This document shows positions 8,543 through 19,732 of a DNA stretch of 64,000 bases, piece after piece. A program made the position numbers and the translations under genes. Source of the DNA: Corynebacterium crudilactis. GTDB taxonomy: Bacteria; Actinomycetota; Actinomycetes; Mycobacteriales; Mycobacteriaceae. The DNA is taken from contig NZ_CP015622.1 in the NCBI RefSeq assembly GCF_001643015.1, forward strand, positions 1,811,358-1,875,357. The letters are read 5' to 3'. The notes beneath the pieces were generated by a model. That model searched no databases. It saw only the letters and a list, made by a program, of their open reading frames with translations, and was not told the DNA's origin. Numbering within the stretch: the stretch's first letter is position 1; every line of letters starts with the position of its first letter.

Positions 8543-9448
8543 TTATAGAACTCCAGCTTTTTTCATGTCTTCTTGGAGAACCTCAAGTTCTTGCTCATTC
8601 GGAGCAATAATTGGAAGTCGAGGATCTCCTACGTTGATGCCCTGCAGACGCAGAGCAGCTTTTGCCATGCTGACTCCACCCAAGCGACCTTGAGCAGCTA
8701 CCAGCGATGATAGTTTGGCGTTGATTTCCCGCGCACGGACGAGGTCGCCTTCCTCGAAGCTTGTGTACAACTCACGTAATGCTGTGGGAGCTGCATGTCC
8801 AATTACGGAAATGAAGCCTGATCCGCCCAAAGCAAGCCAAACAAGGTTTAGTGGGTCATCGCCTGAATACCAGGCAAGTCCCGTTTCATTGATCAATGAC
8901 GTGGCTGCAACGAGGTCACCCTTGGCGTCCTTGACCGCCAAAATGCTAGGGATTTCACTCAGGCGTCTAATGGTATCAGACTCAATTGGGATACCTGATC
9001 GTCCAGGAATGTCATAAAGACAAATAGGAACCTCAGTTGCTTCGGCAATTGCGCCGAAGTGCGCCAGCAATCCTTCTTGACTCGGCTTCGAGTAATAAGG
9101 AGTGACAACTAAAAGGCCGTCTGCACCAGCTGAGGCAGCAGCCTCAGACAGTTCAATAGAGGTACGTGTGTTGTTGGTTCCGACACCGGCGATGAGCTTC
9201 GCACGATCTCCAACTTCTTCACGAACGGCCTTGAGCAGTTCTAGTTTTTCAGCAGCGGTTGTTGTTGGTGATTCACCAGTGGTACCCGCAAGAACCAAAG
9301 AATCCAGACCTTTATCAACCAAGTGCGCCGCAAGCTCACGACCCGCAGCGATATCAATGTCTCCGGATTCCGTAAATGGTGTAACCATCGCTACACCAAC
9401 GGTGCCGAAGTGCTCTACTCCGGTCTTTGCTGTTAAACCTGTGCTCAT
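8543..9448 (-). CDS. dapA: 4-hydroxy-tetrahydrodipicolinate synthase
   Basis: DapA condenses pyruvate with aspartate semialdehyde, the committed step to diaminopimelate and lysine. From the ATG at 9448 it is 301 residues, the C. glutamicum length, and near-identical to that enzyme as remembered. Schiff-base lysine K173 lies in [11 protein letters not shown], the catalytic tyrosine Y145 in [10 protein letters not shown], and GTTGESPTT is the pyruvate site. An in-frame TTG at 9457 would add MDS. A TAACCT -10 element ends 8 nt before the ATG, which suggests a leaderless or nearly leaderless message. It is followed by rnj; thyX and dapB lie upstream on the same strand. Confidence 0.97.
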   Translation of the reverse strand: MSTGLTAKTGVEHFGTVGVAMVTPFTESGDIDIAAGRELAAHLVDKGLDSLVLAGTTGESPTTTAAEKLELLKAVREEVGDRAKLIAGVGTNNTRTSIELSEAAASAGADGLLVVTPYYSKPSQEGLLAHFGAIAEATEVPICLYDIPGRSGIPIESDTIRRLSEIPSILAVKDAKGDLVAATSLINETGLAWYSGDDPLNLVWLALGGSGFISVIGHAAPTALRELYTSFEEGDLVRAREINAKLSSLVAAQGRLGGVSMAKAALRLQGINVGDPRLPIIAPNEQELEVLQEDMKKAGVL

Positions 9449-9456
9449 AGAGTCCA

Positions 9457-9462
9457 AGGTTA
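9457..9462 (-). promoter_or_regulatory. Probable dapA -10 element
   Basis: TAACCT on the minus strand, 8 nt upstream of the dapA ATG. From memory, the C. glutamicum dapA promoter is described with this hexamer. No convincing -35 precedes it. Transcription would start at or within a few bases of the start codon. Confidence 0.5.
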
Positions 9463-9645
9463 CCTTCTTCCCTCATTTGGGGGTTAAACTACCCCACAAA
9501 AAACGTAACTACTTTCGCACAACTGTGTTTTAAGTAAGTCTGTCTTAAAATCTTTGTTTAAACGAGAAGTTTTGCGAAAGCCATTTATATACGAAATATT
9601 GCCTTAACTATATGATTTTTTTAGCTCCTGGGTTTGAGCTCTGCG

Positions 9646-10398
9646 TTAAAAATCCATGACATACGGGCTGGTTGCCATTTGTGAACCATCCGCAAGTGTC
9701 TCGATTTCAAAATCATCAAAAACAGTTGGTGCTGCTACCTGCAGCTTTTTTAAACATTCTACCGCTACTTCACGGATTTCCACGTCTGCATGTTCACTGG
9801 CGCGCATTCCAATGAAATGTCTCCAGGTACGGAAGTTACCGGATACGACAATCCGGGACTCCGTGGCATTAGGTAAAACTGCTCGAGCAGCTTGACGCGC
9901 TTGCTTTTTCCTCAACAACGCATTTGGTTCGTCGATGAGTTTTTCTTCTAACGCAGAAAGTAATTCATTGAAGGCAAACCGAGATTCATCCATGGCGCGC
10001 ATAAATAATTCGCGAAGCTCAGGATCATTATTAATCAGCGATGGCACCACAACTTCTGGTTCCCCACTATGGACGAAACGCTGCGAAAGCTGAGAAAACG
10101 AAAAATGCCGATGCCGCACCAACTCATGAGTTGCTGATCGAGAAATCCCTCGCAGATACATCGTGGCCTGTGCATGTTCTAAGAGCGCCGTATGGCCGAC
10201 CTCCATGATGTGGCGAAGATAAGCCGCATTAGACGCAGTACGCGGATTGGGTTTATCAAAGGTCTCGTAACAGGCCCGACCTGCAAATTCTATGAGTGCC
10301 TCAGCGCCTTCAACATCAGTTGACCATTCCACATCAGCGGGTGGAGTAAAAGAGCTGCACGCAATCAACTCCACGTTTAATTCAACTTGTTCGGCCAC
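9646..10398 (-). CDS. thyX: Flavin-dependent thymidylate synthase ThyX
   Basis: This 250-residue protein carries the ThyX signature [13 protein letters not shown] (pattern RHRX7S) at about residue 96, plus [16 protein letters not shown] leading into it and [11 protein letters not shown] near the C-terminus, which contributes FAD and dUMP contacts. It methylates dUMP to dTMP using FAD, NADPH and methylene-tetrahydrofolate without producing dihydrofolate. It sits between dapB and dapA, a conserved corynebacterial arrangement, 64 nt after dapB. A 197-nt AT-rich spacer separates it from dapA, which has its own promoter candidate. Confidence 0.97.
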   Translation of the reverse strand: MAEQVELNVELIACSSFTPPADVEWSTDVEGAEALIEFAGRACYETFDKPNPRTASNAAYLRHIMEVGHTALLEHAQATMYLRGISRSATHELVRHRHFSFSQLSQRFVHSGEPEVVVPSLINNDPELRELFMRAMDESRFAFNELLSALEEKLIDEPNALLRKKQARQAARAVLPNATESRIVVSGNFRTWRHFIGMRASEHADVEIREVAVECLKKLQVAAPTVFDDFEIETLADGSQMATSPYVMDF

Positions 10399-10462
10399 AG
10401 CCTGTTAACGCTCCTTAAAGAAAATCTTGCCCGCTGATATAGCTGCTCTATATGACTTTTTA

Positions 10463-11218
<756 letters not shown>

Positions 11219-11455
11219 TCAATTACGTGTGCAAAGAGTCTTTCAAACGTTCACTAGTCTAGACGCACGTTCTTATTGGTTGCTGATATCCATGCATATC
11301 CACGCACTACACGACAGTTAGTCTGATGTTACAACTGTAGTTTTTCCAAGAATGAGTCGCACAAAGACCCCTCAAAAGAACTTAATACTTAACAATTTCT
11401 CATCGGTTTAACCTAATCCTGCCTTTTCTCAAGCAGGTCGAACTACCTTTGAAGT

Positions 11456-12139
11456 ATGAGACTGAAGATGCTGTTCACCCCACGTCCTGCTGGAAGCATT
11501 GTGGCGCTCTTGGTTTCCGCTTTGTTCCTGAGCGCTTGTGAGGGCGGAAGTGGAGCTCCATCTACTTCTGCTCCACCGGTTGTTACAGAGACTGAAACCG
11601 CTCCGCCAGTTACTGCAACCGATACACCTCCGGAAGTAAGTCCGTCACCAACTACTCCTGCCCAGCCCACTACATCCCCTACGCCTACGGCTTTACCCCC
11701 ATTAGGCAATCCATCGCTGGATCAAAAGCAACTCTCCCCTGTTGGTGAATTTGATATGTCTATCGCCAACATCCGTGTTGCTGAGCATGAAAGCTTTACT
11801 CGAGTTGTTATAGATATTGCTGCGAGCCAGAGCACACCTGGTTGGTGGATTGATTGGACAACTGAGCCGGTGCAGCAAGCTTCAGGTCTACCGGTTGATG
11901 TCTCTGGAGATTCCTTCTTGGATGTCAATATTGAAGGAATTGGTTATCCTGATCAAGCGTCTGTACCGAGTATTGAAAATGGGCCTTATCCTGGAGCTGG
12001 CATCGTTGAAGATATCAATTTAACCAGTATCTTTGAGGCTCGTGCGCAGATACTTATTGGTGTTTCAGGCCCACCGCGTAGCTATTCTGTGACGTTGCTG
12101 GAAGAGCCAAGCAGGGTTGTTATAGATATCGTTCACTAA
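11456..12139 (+). CDS. Lipoprotein with C-terminal AMIN-like domain
   Basis: 227 residues. The N-terminus is a lipoprotein signal with lipobox LSAC (cysteine at about residue 28). A Thr/Pro/Ser-rich linker runs from about residue 30 to 90. The rest is a beta-rich domain with FTRVVIDIA, GYPDQASVP and a C-terminal SRVVIDIVH repeat of the same strand, the pattern of AMIN-like domains that bind the cell envelope. Expected location: outer face of the cytoplasmic membrane. No enzymatic residues are apparent and the function is unknown. It is divergent from dapB and isolated as a single gene with its own terminator. Confidence 0.8.
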   Translation: MRLKMLFTPRPAGSIVALLVSALFLSACEGGSGAPSTSAPPVVTETETAPPVTATDTPPEVSPSPTTPAQPTTSPTPTALPPLGNPSLDQKQLSPVGEFDMSIANIRVAEHESFTRVVIDIAASQSTPGWWIDWTTEPVQQASGLPVDVSGDSFLDVNIEGIGYPDQASVPSIENGPYPGAGIVEDINLTSIFEARAQILIGVSGPPRSYSVTLLEEPSRVVIDIVH

Positions 12140-12177
12140 GCCGCGAGCGCGCTATCCTGCCAACGTGGAAAAAGCTA

Positions 12178-12210
12178 ATGGCACCAAACCTTTCATAGGT
12201 TTGGTGCCAT
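12178..12210. terminator. Bidirectional terminator between the AMIN-like lipoprotein gene and pnp
   Basis: A perfect 14-bp inverted repeat (12178-12191 and 12197-12210, 5-nt loop) between convergent genes. T-rich flanks occur on both sides. Confidence 0.88.
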
Positions 12211-12237
12211 TTACTTATATCTCAGAGCTAGATCTAA

Positions 12238-14499
12238 CTAGTCCTCTTCAACAACTGGGACAAGGGAGATCTTGCCACGGTTGTCGATATCAGCGATCTC
12301 GACCTGGATCTTCTCGCCAACCTTGACAACATCGTCGACCTTTTCCACACGCTTTCCGTTACCCAGCTTGGAGATGTGAACCAAGCCATCGCGGCCTGGA
12401 AGAAGGGAAACGAATGCGCCAAAAGCGGTGGTCTTGACAACGGTTCCGAGGAAACGCTCGCCGACCTTTGGCAGCTGTGGGTTAGCCAGAGCGTTGATCT
12501 TTTCGATCGCAGCTTCAGCAGATGCACCATCAGCAGCAGAGATGAATACGGTGCCGTCATCTTCAATGGAGATGTTTGCACCGGTCTCTTCGGTAAGAGC
12601 ATTGATGTTCTTACCCTTAGGTCCGATCAGCTCACCGATCTTAGCCACTGGGATCTTCACGGTGGTGATGCGTGGAGCATGCTTACTCATCTCATCAGGA
12701 CCATTGATGACATCAGCCATGGTGTTCAAGATGGTCTGGCGGGCATCGCGTGCCTGCTCCAACGCATCGGAGAGTACCTTGGATGGAATACCATCAAGCT
12801 TGGTGTCCAGCTGCAGTGCAGTGATGAAGTCTGCGGTGCCGGCAACCTTGAAGTCCATATCGCCGAATGCATCTTCTGCGCCGAGGATGTCGGTCAGTGC
12901 AACGTATTCGGTCTTACCGTTAACTTCACCGGAAACCAGTCCCATTGCAATACCTGCAACTGGAGCCTTCAGTGGCACACCAGCGTTGTACAGGGACAGG
13001 GTGGAAGCACAGACAGAGCCCATGGAGGTAGAGCCGTTAGAGCTCAATGCCTCAGAGACCTGGCGGATAGCGTATGGAAATTCTTCACGGGAAGGAATCA
13101 CTGGCAGAACTGCGCGCTCTGCAAGGGCGCCGTGGCCGATTTCGCGGCGCTTAGGGGAACCCACACGTCCGGTTTCACCGGTGGAGTATGGAGGGAAGTT
13201 GTAGTGATGCATGTAGCGTTTCGCATCGCCTGGTGCCAGGGAGTCGATTTGCTGTTCCATCTTGAGCATATCCAGGGTGGTAACACCGAGGATCTGGGTC
13301 TCGCCACGCTCGAAGAGTGAGGAACCATGTGCACGTGGAATAAGCTCCACCTCAACAGCGAGGTCACGGATGTCAGTGACACCACGGCCATCGATGCGGA
13401 AGTGATCTGTGAGGATCATCTGGCGCACGATTGCCTTCATGACTGCGTTGTAGGCAGCACGAATTTCCTTGGATGCTTCTGCAGCGGTTCCGTAAGAAGA
13501 TTCGAACTTAGGAAGCAGTTCAGCTTCGATTTCTTCCATGTACGCGTTGGTTGCGTCGTCGCGATCCTGCTTAGCCTTCAGGGTCAACAAAGAAGCAAGC
13601 TTCTTGGATACCTTGCGCTCGACAACGGAATACACCTCATCGGTGTATGGAGGAAACAGCTGGAATTCTTTGGTTGCGTTTCCAACGCGCTGCGCCAGAC
13701 CTTCCTGTGCACGGCACAGGATGTCAATGAATGGCTTTGCAGCTTCAAGGCCTTCAGAAACGATCTTCTCGGTTGGTGCTGGTGCACCATCCTTGACGCG
13801 GTTGACAACGTTTTCGGAAGCGCCAGCTTCAACCATCATCACTGCAACGTCAGAGAAGGTCTTGTTTCCGCGCTTGCGCTCAACGAGGCGTCCTGCCACG
13901 ACGATTTCGAACACGGACTGCTCGTGCTGAGCGTGGGTAGGGAATGCAACCCACTGGCCTGCTGGGTGCTTTTCATCCACGACCAATGCCATACGTACGC
14001 CACCGACAGCACCAGATACTGGCAGTCCGGAAATACGAGTTGCAGCGGAAGCGCCGTTGATTGCTACGACATCGTAGTAATCCTCTGGGTTCATGGACAT
14101 GACGGTAACCACGATCTGAACCTCGTTGCGCAGACCCTTAACGAAGGTTGGGCGCAACGGGCGGTCGATCAGGCGACAAGCCAAGATAGCTTCAGTGGAT
14201 GGGCGGCCCTCACGACGGAAGAAAGAGCCTGGGATGCGACCAGCTGCGTACATACGCTCTTCAACGTCCACGGTCAGTGGGAAGAAGTCAAAGCCCTCGC
14301 GTGGTTGGTTGGATGCCGTGGTGGTAGCCAACAACATTGTGTCATCGTCGAGGTAGGTGGTCACTGCACCATCAGCCTGGCGTGCAAGTTGGCCAGTTTC
14401 GAAACGGATGGTGCGGGTTCCAAAGTCACCGTTGTCGATGGTTGCGACAGCCTCAATCAGGCCAAATTCGGTGTCTTCGAAGTACTTTACATCGCTCAT
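12238..14499 (-). CDS. pnp: Polyribonucleotide nucleotidyltransferase (PNPase)
   Basis: At 753 residues, the expected length. PNPase degrades RNA 3' to 5' phosphorolytically; in actinobacteria it can also make (p)ppGpp-type nucleotides, hence the older name gpsI. Two RNase PH domains are visible; the active-site segment [16 protein letters not shown] lies in the second. The KH domain (about residues 605-665, [19 protein letters not shown]) and the S1 domain (about 680-750, [19 protein letters not shown]) follow. It is transcribed after rpsO with a terminator-like hairpin between them, the classical rpsO-pnp pair. Confidence 0.97.
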   Translation of the reverse strand: MSDVKYFEDTEFGLIEAVATIDNGDFGTRTIRFETGQLARQADGAVTTYLDDDTMLLATTTASNQPREGFDFFPLTVDVEERMYAAGRIPGSFFRREGRPSTEAILACRLIDRPLRPTFVKGLRNEVQIVVTVMSMNPEDYYDVVAINGASAATRISGLPVSGAVGGVRMALVVDEKHPAGQWVAFPTHAQHEQSVFEIVVAGRLVERKRGNKTFSDVAVMMVEAGASENVVNRVKDGAPAPTEKIVSEGLEAAKPFIDILCRAQEGLAQRVGNATKEFQLFPPYTDEVYSVVERKVSKKLASLLTLKAKQDRDDATNAYMEEIEAELLPKFESSYGTAAEASKEIRAAYNAVMKAIVRQMILTDHFRIDGRGVTDIRDLAVEVELIPRAHGSSLFERGETQILGVTTLDMLKMEQQIDSLAPGDAKRYMHHYNFPPYSTGETGRVGSPKRREIGHGALAERAVLPVIPSREEFPYAIRQVSEALSSNGSTSMGSVCASTLSLYNAGVPLKAPVAGIAMGLVSGEVNGKTEYVALTDILGAEDAFGDMDFKVAGTADFITALQLDTKLDGIPSKVLSDALEQARDARQTILNTMADVINGPDEMSKHAPRITTVKIPVAKIGELIGPKGKNINALTEETGANISIEDDGTVFISAADGASAEAAIEKINALANPQLPKVGERFLGTVVKTTAFGAFVSLLPGRDGLVHISKLGNGKRVEKVDDVVKVGEKIQVEIADIDNRGKISLVPVVEED

Positions 14500-14680
14500 A
14501 TGCGAGTAGGTCTCCTCATGTTTAGTTCTGCTCGACGATCATCGGTGTCGCCGTGAAGATTTCTGTGGGTCTAGAACGATAAAAACTTTACCATTTCTAT
14601 CCGATTTTCCCCACTATCAGTTTTTTAGGCTACCTGACATCGATTTTATTCATTTGTGTTACAAGTATGAGAAACAGCAA

Positions 14681-14725
14681 AAACCCGCTTTTCCACTCAC
14701 AAAATGCGAATGGAAAAGCGGGTTT
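14681..14725 (-). terminator. rpsO terminator / rpsO-pnp intercistronic hairpin
   Basis: A perfect 15-bp inverted repeat (14681-14695 and 14711-14725), 15-nt loop, ending in five T when read leftward. It lies 20 nt past the rpsO stop. Confidence 0.85.
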
Positions 14726-14745
14726 AAAGTCTGGAAAAACCAGGC

Positions 14746-15015
14746 TTAGCGACGCAGGCCGAGGCGTGAGATCAGATCACGGTAACGGTTAACGTTGTTG
14801 TCAGCCAAGTACTTCAGCAGGCCACGACGGCGACCAACCAAAAGCAGCAGGCCACGACGTGAGTGGTGATCGTGCTTGTGGAACTTGAGGTGCTCGGTCA
14901 GACCGTTGATGCGGTTGGTAAGAAGCGCAATCTGTGCTTCTGGGGAACCGGTATCGGTCTCGTGGAGGCCGTACTCGGAAAGGATGGACTTCTTCTGCTC
15001 AGAAGAAAGAGCCAT
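14746..15015 (-). CDS. rpsO: 30S ribosomal protein S15
   Basis: The 89-residue protein is the typical S15: [18 protein letters not shown], then [18 protein letters not shown] and a basic C-terminus [12 protein letters not shown]. It binds the central domain of 16S rRNA early in 30S assembly. Its neighbour pnp follows downstream; in E. coli S15 also represses its own translation, which I cannot confirm here. Confidence 0.98.
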   Translation of the reverse strand: MALSSEQKKSILSEYGLHETDTGSPEAQIALLTNRINGLTEHLKFHKHDHHSRRGLLLLVGRRRGLLKYLADNNVNRYRDLISRLGLRR

Positions 15016-15131
15016 GGTGTCTCCTAAAAGTTATTTCAGTCCGCATGAAAAATTTCACTCATCTATCACAAGCCAAAGCTGGATGATGTGTGTACTTTTC
15101 GCAACTGCTGCGGACCGCAGTCGCAAAACCA

Positions 15132-15156
15132 CCTTGAGAGCTTAACAGCTTCAAGG
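15132..15156 (-). terminator. Candidate terminator of the nucleoside hydrolase gene
   Basis: Imperfect hairpin (outer arms 15132-15137 and 15151-15156, an inner AGCT pair, one bulged G), followed leftward by four T. It lies 25 nt past the stop codon at 15181. Confidence 0.45.
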
Positions 15157-15180
15157 CGTCTTCACCAAAACTAATCGCTG

Positions 15181-16128
15181 CTACTGTGCAGCAACTCGTC
15201 CAATGCGGGTCATGAACTCATTGAGAAAACGGTCTACATCAACAGCAACTGCAGCACGCGAGGTGCGTACAGGATCGTTCAGACGGACTTCATCACCGAT
15301 GGTGCGTCCACGAGTTTCGCCTTCGATATCAACTTTGAGGTTGATCGGCAGCAGGGTGACCAAGCTTGGATCAACGGCAACGCCCACAGCCAGTGGATCA
15401 TGAAGGCCACAACCACCAAGGTGAGGTGCGGTGGTTTCATATGCCTTGATGTAATAATCAGTCATATCAGCAAGCGCAATGGCAGCTGGGGTGCCCAACT
15501 CACGCCACTGAGCGGTGTGCTGGGTGGTCAGAAGGGTCTGCAGGGTGACATCAAGGCCGATCATGGTGACATCGGCACCAGAGCGGAACAGATCATTAGC
15601 TGCATCTGGGTCTTGGTTGATATTGGCTTCTGCCCATGGGCTTACATTGCCTGGAACAGTCAATGCGCCACCCATGATGACAACGTGTGCCTTGGAAGCA
15701 AAGGTTGGATCCTTGGCGATTGCAGCGGAAAGGTTAGTCATTGGTCCGGTGGCAATGATCACGAGGTCATCGCCGTGAGTGTTGACTGCATCGATGAGGT
15801 AATCCACGGCACCTGGGAGTGCCTTTGACTCGCTTGCTGGCAGGTTCACTTCACCAATGCCGTTTTGGCCGTGGATGAACGCAGAGATCTCTAGAACTTC
15901 AAAGCCATCTTTGGTCTGTGCATGTGGCTCGCCCAAGTACACAGGAACTTCAGGAGCGCCAAATAGCTCAAGCAAAGCAAGATCATTTACTGCACCAGTT
16001 TCCAGCAACACATTGCCGTATGTGGTGGTCACGCCGATGAGGTCGAGCTCTGGGGAGCCTAGGGCATAGGCCAAAGCGAGAGCATCATCGATGCCGGTGT
16101 CGATATCAAGAATTGCTTTTTTGCTCAT
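15181..16128 (-). CDS. iunH: Inosine/uridine-preferring nucleoside hydrolase
   Basis: A 315-residue nucleoside N-ribohydrolase that splits nucleosides into base and ribose for salvage. The calcium-binding aspartate cluster AILDIDTGIDDALALAYALG is at residues 5-23, the VTTTYGN strand follows, and VIMGGALTVPGNVSPWAEAN with NINQDPDAA supplies ribose contacts. Specificity among purine and pyrimidine nucleosides cannot be read. It stands between ribF and rpsO on the same strand, about 110 nt from each neighbour. Confidence 0.93.
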   Translation of the reverse strand: MSKKAILDIDTGIDDALALAYALGSPELDLIGVTTTYGNVLLETGAVNDLALLELFGAPEVPVYLGEPHAQTKDGFEVLEISAFIHGQNGIGEVNLPASESKALPGAVDYLIDAVNTHGDDLVIIATGPMTNLSAAIAKDPTFASKAHVVIMGGALTVPGNVSPWAEANINQDPDAANDLFRSGADVTMIGLDVTLQTLLTTQHTAQWRELGTPAAIALADMTDYYIKAYETTAPHLGGCGLHDPLAVGVAVDPSLVTLLPINLKVDIEGETRGRTIGDEVRLNDPVRTSRAAVAVDVDRFLNEFMTRIGRVAAQ

Positions 16129-16240
16129 GAGTTTTCACCTTTCACATATGTTGTATACGCGCACTATCTTAAGCATTGGACGCGCGAGCCTAGATGCCCT
16201 CCCCCTGGCAGCGCCGTTAGCGTGCCGAAGTGGCACGGAT

Positions 16241-17266
16241 CTAGACGCTTGGCGGGATGCCTGCGTCGAGAAGCTCTTTGTCTTTTGCCAGGATGCCACG
16301 GGTGTTAGTGACATCGCGGGCCATGGCGTCGAGAAGCTCATCGATGCCGTTGAACTTGACCATATCGCGCAAGTGGCCCACAAATTCCACCATCACGTGG
16401 TGTCCGTAGAGGTCTGCTTCTTGGTCAAGGACAAAAGCTTCGACGCTTCGTCGTTCATCGCCAAAAGTGGGATTGGTGCCTACCGAAATGGCTGTAGGGT
16501 AACGCACGCCGGGAATCATGGTGCCATCAATATCGCGGGAGATTTCCTTGTCGATATCGCGGTCATCAGTGATGGTGAACCAACCTGCATACACACCATC
16601 GGTGGGCAGCGCCACAGAGGTAGGCAGATACAGATTCGCGGTGGGATATCCCAGTTCTTTGCCGCCACGACCAGCGCCTCGAACTACTTCGCCACGCACC
16701 GCATAGCGCCGTCCCAGAGCCCAGTTGGCACGTTCTATCTCACCGTTGTCTAGATATTCACGGATTAACGTAGAACAAATCCGTAGGTCATCATCATGCA
16801 ACAGCGGGACGATAGTGACATCAACACCGTATTTTTTACCGAGCTTGATCATCGTCTCATCGGTGCCGGAGCCATTAACTCCGAAAGTGAAGTTCTCCCC
16901 CACCACCACGGAACGCGCATGCAGCGTATCCAAAATCATGGTGTGGAAATACTCTTCTGCGCTCAGTCCTGCCAATTCCTTAGTGAAATCAATCACCAAC
17001 ACGGCATCCACACCACACTCCGCTGCCAAATTCAGGCGGTAATCAAGTGTTGCCAAGCGCGTCGGTTGCTGGCCCGGCAAAAACACAGCGATGGGGTGCG
17101 GATCAAATGTGACCATAACACACGGAACGCCAAGCTTTTGGGACTGCTCTTTAGCTTCCCCAATCAAGCTTTGGTGCCCCCTGTGGAGCCCATCAAACAC
17201 ACCAATGGTTACTACTGATCCTTCAAGATCAGCCGGAACGCGGTCTAGTCCACTCCAAATATCCAC
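16241..17266 (-). CDS. ribF: Bifunctional riboflavin kinase / FAD synthetase
   Basis: At 341 residues with both domains. The N-terminal FMN adenylyltransferase domain starts with VTIGVFDGLHRGHQSL (nucleotidyltransferase HxGH type), and the C-terminal flavokinase domain starts at about residue 187 (GRGGKELGYPTANLYLP). It makes FMN then FAD from riboflavin. The start is 31 nt from the divergent truB start, a conserved ribF/truB pairing. No FMN riboswitch is visible upstream. Confidence 0.96.
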   Translation of the reverse strand: MDIWSGLDRVPADLEGSVVTIGVFDGLHRGHQSLIGEAKEQSQKLGVPCVMVTFDPHPIAVFLPGQQPTRLATLDYRLNLAAECGVDAVLVIDFTKELAGLSAEEYFHTMILDTLHARSVVVGENFTFGVNGSGTDETMIKLGKKYGVDVTIVPLLHDDDLRICSTLIREYLDNGEIERANWALGRRYAVRGEVVRGAGRGGKELGYPTANLYLPTSVALPTDGVYAGWFTITDDRDIDKEISRDIDGTMIPGVRYPTAISVGTNPTFGDERRSVEAFVLDQEADLYGHHVMVEFVGHLRDMVKFNGIDELLDAMARDVTNTRGILAKDKELLDAGIPPSV

Positions 17267-17297
17267 CGTTTTAGACTACGGCATAGACTCAACGGAT

Positions 17298-18191
17298 ATG
17301 AATGCTACTGCCCCAAACCCCGGACTCGTGATTGTAGATAAGCCCGCCGGAATGACTTCCCATGATGTAGTGTCTAAATTGCGTCGCGCTTTTTCCACCC
17401 GCAAAGTTGGCCACGCTGGAACCTTGGACCCAATGGCCACAGGTGTGCTTGTCGTCGGCATTGAGCGTGGCACCCGATTTTTGGCACACATGGTGGCCTC
17501 CACCAAAGCCTATGACGCCACCATCCGACTCGGAGCTGCAACCACCACCGATGACGCTGAAGGCGACACGATTTCCACTGCAGACGCATCAGGACTAAAA
17601 CATGATGCAATTGTGGAAGAAATCGCGAAACTCACCGGCGATATCATGCAAAAACCCACCAAAGTGTCCGCCATTAAAATTGATGGCAAACGCGCCCACG
17701 AACGCGTCCGCGATGGCGAAGACGTAGACATCCCCGCACGCCCTGTTACCGTCAGCGTCTTCGAGATCCTGGACTACCGCGTGACCGATTCATTCTACGA
17801 TCTCGACGTGCGCGTCCATTGCTCTTCAGGAACCTACATTCGCGCGCTTGCACGCGATCTCGGCAACGCTTTGCACGTCGGAGGTCACCTGACCGCGCTA
17901 AGGCGCACAGAAGTCGGCCCTTTTTCGCTTCTCGACGCCATCCCCCTGGCCACGCTGCAAGAACAGCCGGAACTCTCCCTCAACCTTGACCAAGCACTGA
18001 CCCGCAGCTACCCCACCTTGGACATCACGGAAGAAGAAGGCATCGATCTCTCCATGGGTAAATGGTTAGAACCCCGCGGACTCAAAGGTGTGCACGCTGC
18101 AGTTACCCCCTCAGGAAAAGCAGTCGCCCTTATCGAGGAAAAGGGAAAGCGGCTGGCAACCGTGTTCGTAGCTCACCCCAATACCCTCTAA
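17298..18191 (+). CDS. truB: tRNA pseudouridine(55) synthase TruB
   Basis: 297 residues from the ATG at 17298; longer upstream in-frame starts run antisense through ribF and are rejected. The catalytic aspartate is in KVGHAGTLDPMATGVLVVG. LVIVDKPAGMTSHDVV at the start and CSSGTYIRALARDLG are further TruB motifs. A C-terminal region of about 60 residues fits the actinobacterial TruB tail. It makes pseudouridine 55 in the T-loop of tRNAs. Confidence 0.96.
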   Translation: MNATAPNPGLVIVDKPAGMTSHDVVSKLRRAFSTRKVGHAGTLDPMATGVLVVGIERGTRFLAHMVASTKAYDATIRLGAATTTDDAEGDTISTADASGLKHDAIVEEIAKLTGDIMQKPTKVSAIKIDGKRAHERVRDGEDVDIPARPVTVSVFEILDYRVTDSFYDLDVRVHCSSGTYIRALARDLGNALHVGGHLTALRRTEVGPFSLLDAIPLATLQEQPELSLNLDQALTRSYPTLDITEEEGIDLSMGKWLEPRGLKGVHAAVTPSGKAVALIEEKGKRLATVFVAHPNTL

Positions 18192-18198
18192 ACCCTGT

Positions 18199-18852
18199 TC
18201 AAGTAACTGCCGTGGCGGCTATGACATAGCCGTCGCGCAACACCCATTTTCCAGAGATAAACGGCACCGGAGTCGGACGGACAAGCAGATACGACACAAA
18301 AGTGCCATCATCGCGTAAATCAATCTCTGCTTGTTCAAAACCAAGCCACCGGTGAGTCAAAGGAAACCATGCTTTATACGTGGCTTCCTTTGCACAGAAC
18401 AACAACCGATCCGCGCAGTGAATACCCTGCTCTTCCAAACGCTTCAGCTGTGGAATCTCCCCCACTCTAGCGATTGATCCCAACACGCCTTTAGGCAAAG
18501 GTTCCGCAGGTTCCGCATCCAACCCCATTGAACGCACCAACAGCCTCGGAGCAACCACTGCTGCCCGAAACCCATCAGTATGGGTCAAAGATCCAGACAC
18601 AGACGATGGCCACAACGGCATCCCACGCTCACCGCGCAAAATCGGATCACCGCTATCACGGCCCAATGCTTGCAACGCCTGATGAGCACACCACCGTGCA
18701 TCACCAAACTCAGCCTTCCGAATATCCACAGAATGAGCGACCAAAGCCTTTTCCAAAGGATGCAGCTGATGGAAATTGTCTAAATTGACAGTATTCCCAG
18801 TAGTCATAAAGGAAAACTTTGCTGAATTTGGAAACAGAGCCTCATCCAGCAT
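18199..18852 (-). CDS. pptA: 4'-phosphopantetheinyl transferase PptA
   Basis: This 217-residue Sfp/EntD-type transferase has the magnesium-binding SMGLDAEPAEPL block (about residues 107-115) and the catalytic LLFCAKEATYKAWFPLT block (about 150). It transfers phosphopantetheine from CoA to carrier proteins; in corynebacteria it activates the type I fatty acid synthases and the mycolate-condensing Pks13. It overlaps the upstream phosphoesterase gene by 11 nt, so the two are coupled, and it converges on truB with only 7 nt between stop codons. Confidence 0.93.
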   Translation of the reverse strand: MLDEALFPNSAKFSFMTTGNTVNLDNFHQLHPLEKALVAHSVDIRKAEFGDARWCAHQALQALGRDSGDPILRGERGMPLWPSSVSGSLTHTDGFRAAVVAPRLLVRSMGLDAEPAEPLPKGVLGSIARVGEIPQLKRLEEQGIHCADRLLFCAKEATYKAWFPLTHRWLGFEQAEIDLRDDGTFVSYLLVRPTPVPFISGKWVLRDGYVIAATAVT

Positions 18853-19648
18853 TGTCCACCTCCATCACCGGATATGGCCACACATGCTGCTGCGTCCAAT
18901 GCTCCCACTCACGCGGGTATCCCAATGACACCTCAATATGCTTGACGCCATTTACGTTGGTCACCCCTGGCATATGGAGATGTCCATAAATCACAGCTTC
19001 TGCGTTATAACGCTCCGCCCACCCCCTGGTATGCCGAGTCCCACACCACAATGCCAATTCCTGCCACCGCATTTGATACGTCGGCTCCACAACAAGAGGC
19101 CAGTGATTGATCAAAATAGTTGGCCCGTTAATTTTACTCAACCGTTTGATCGAATACGCCAAGCGATCCCAGCACCACGCACGAATATCCACAAACGGAG
19201 CAATGGAAAACTCATCAGTCATCATCACTTGCCGATCACGTGCAGCCTGCACAGCCTGTTCCACGGTGAAACCAGAACGTCGGAAAGAGTAATCATAAAG
19301 AGTAAACAACGGCACGATGGTCACCCCACCGAAGGTTAAATACGGATCCTCTGGAGTCAACACATCAATTTTGCGACAGCCTTCAACCAACTCCGAATAC
19401 TTATCCCTGCCCTGATAACGATCTGCCGAGCGAGAAAACAATTCATGATTACCCGGTACCCAAATAACTTTGGCAAAACGCCTCCGCAGACGCGCCAAAA
19501 TCTCCAGCACCAACTCTGTCCGCTCTGCAACATCACCTGCCACGATCAACCAATCAGATGGGTCTTTGGGCTGGATATTTTGAATGGGATCTGCATTAGC
19601 TTTCACCGCTGCATGGAGGTCAGAAACCGCCCACAGTGTTGTGGTCAC
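18842..19648 (-). CDS. Calcineurin-like metallophosphoesterase
   Basis: 268 residues with all five metallophosphoesterase motifs: AVSDLHAA (residues 7-14), IVAGDVAE, VPGNHELF, NHWPL and VIYGHLHMPG. These coordinate two metals. The substrate is unknown; coupling to pptA (11-nt overlap) is conserved in actinobacteria, and a role acting on CoA or on carrier-protein phosphopantetheine has been suggested for such pairs, which the sequence alone cannot show. Confidence 0.88.
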   Translation of the reverse strand: MTTTLWAVSDLHAAVKANADPIQNIQPKDPSDWLIVAGDVAERTELVLEILARLRRRFAKVIWVPGNHELFSRSADRYQGRDKYSELVEGCRKIDVLTPEDPYLTFGGVTIVPLFTLYDYSFRRSGFTVEQAVQAARDRQVMMTDEFSIAPFVDIRAWCWDRLAYSIKRLSKINGPTILINHWPLVVEPTYQMRWQELALWCGTRHTRGWAERYNAEAVIYGHLHMPGVTNVNGVKHIEVSLGYPREWEHWTQQHVWPYPVMEVDNAG

Positions 19649-19732
19649 CTGTCACCTCCACAAAAGTAGTTGCCAAAACTCTTTATCCATTATGCCTTCA
19701 GATGACACCCTATGGTTTTCCACGCGCCGAAA

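Noticed and set aside
6831..8693. A 620-codon open frame antisense to rnj
   Set aside because: It mirrors the codon bias of rnj, has no ribosome site and no recognisable domain, and rnj on the other strand is certain.
12376..14556. Long open frames antisense to pnp (314 and 409 codons)
   Set aside because: Shadow frames of the highly biased pnp gene; composition rich in Cys/His/Trp is not protein-like.
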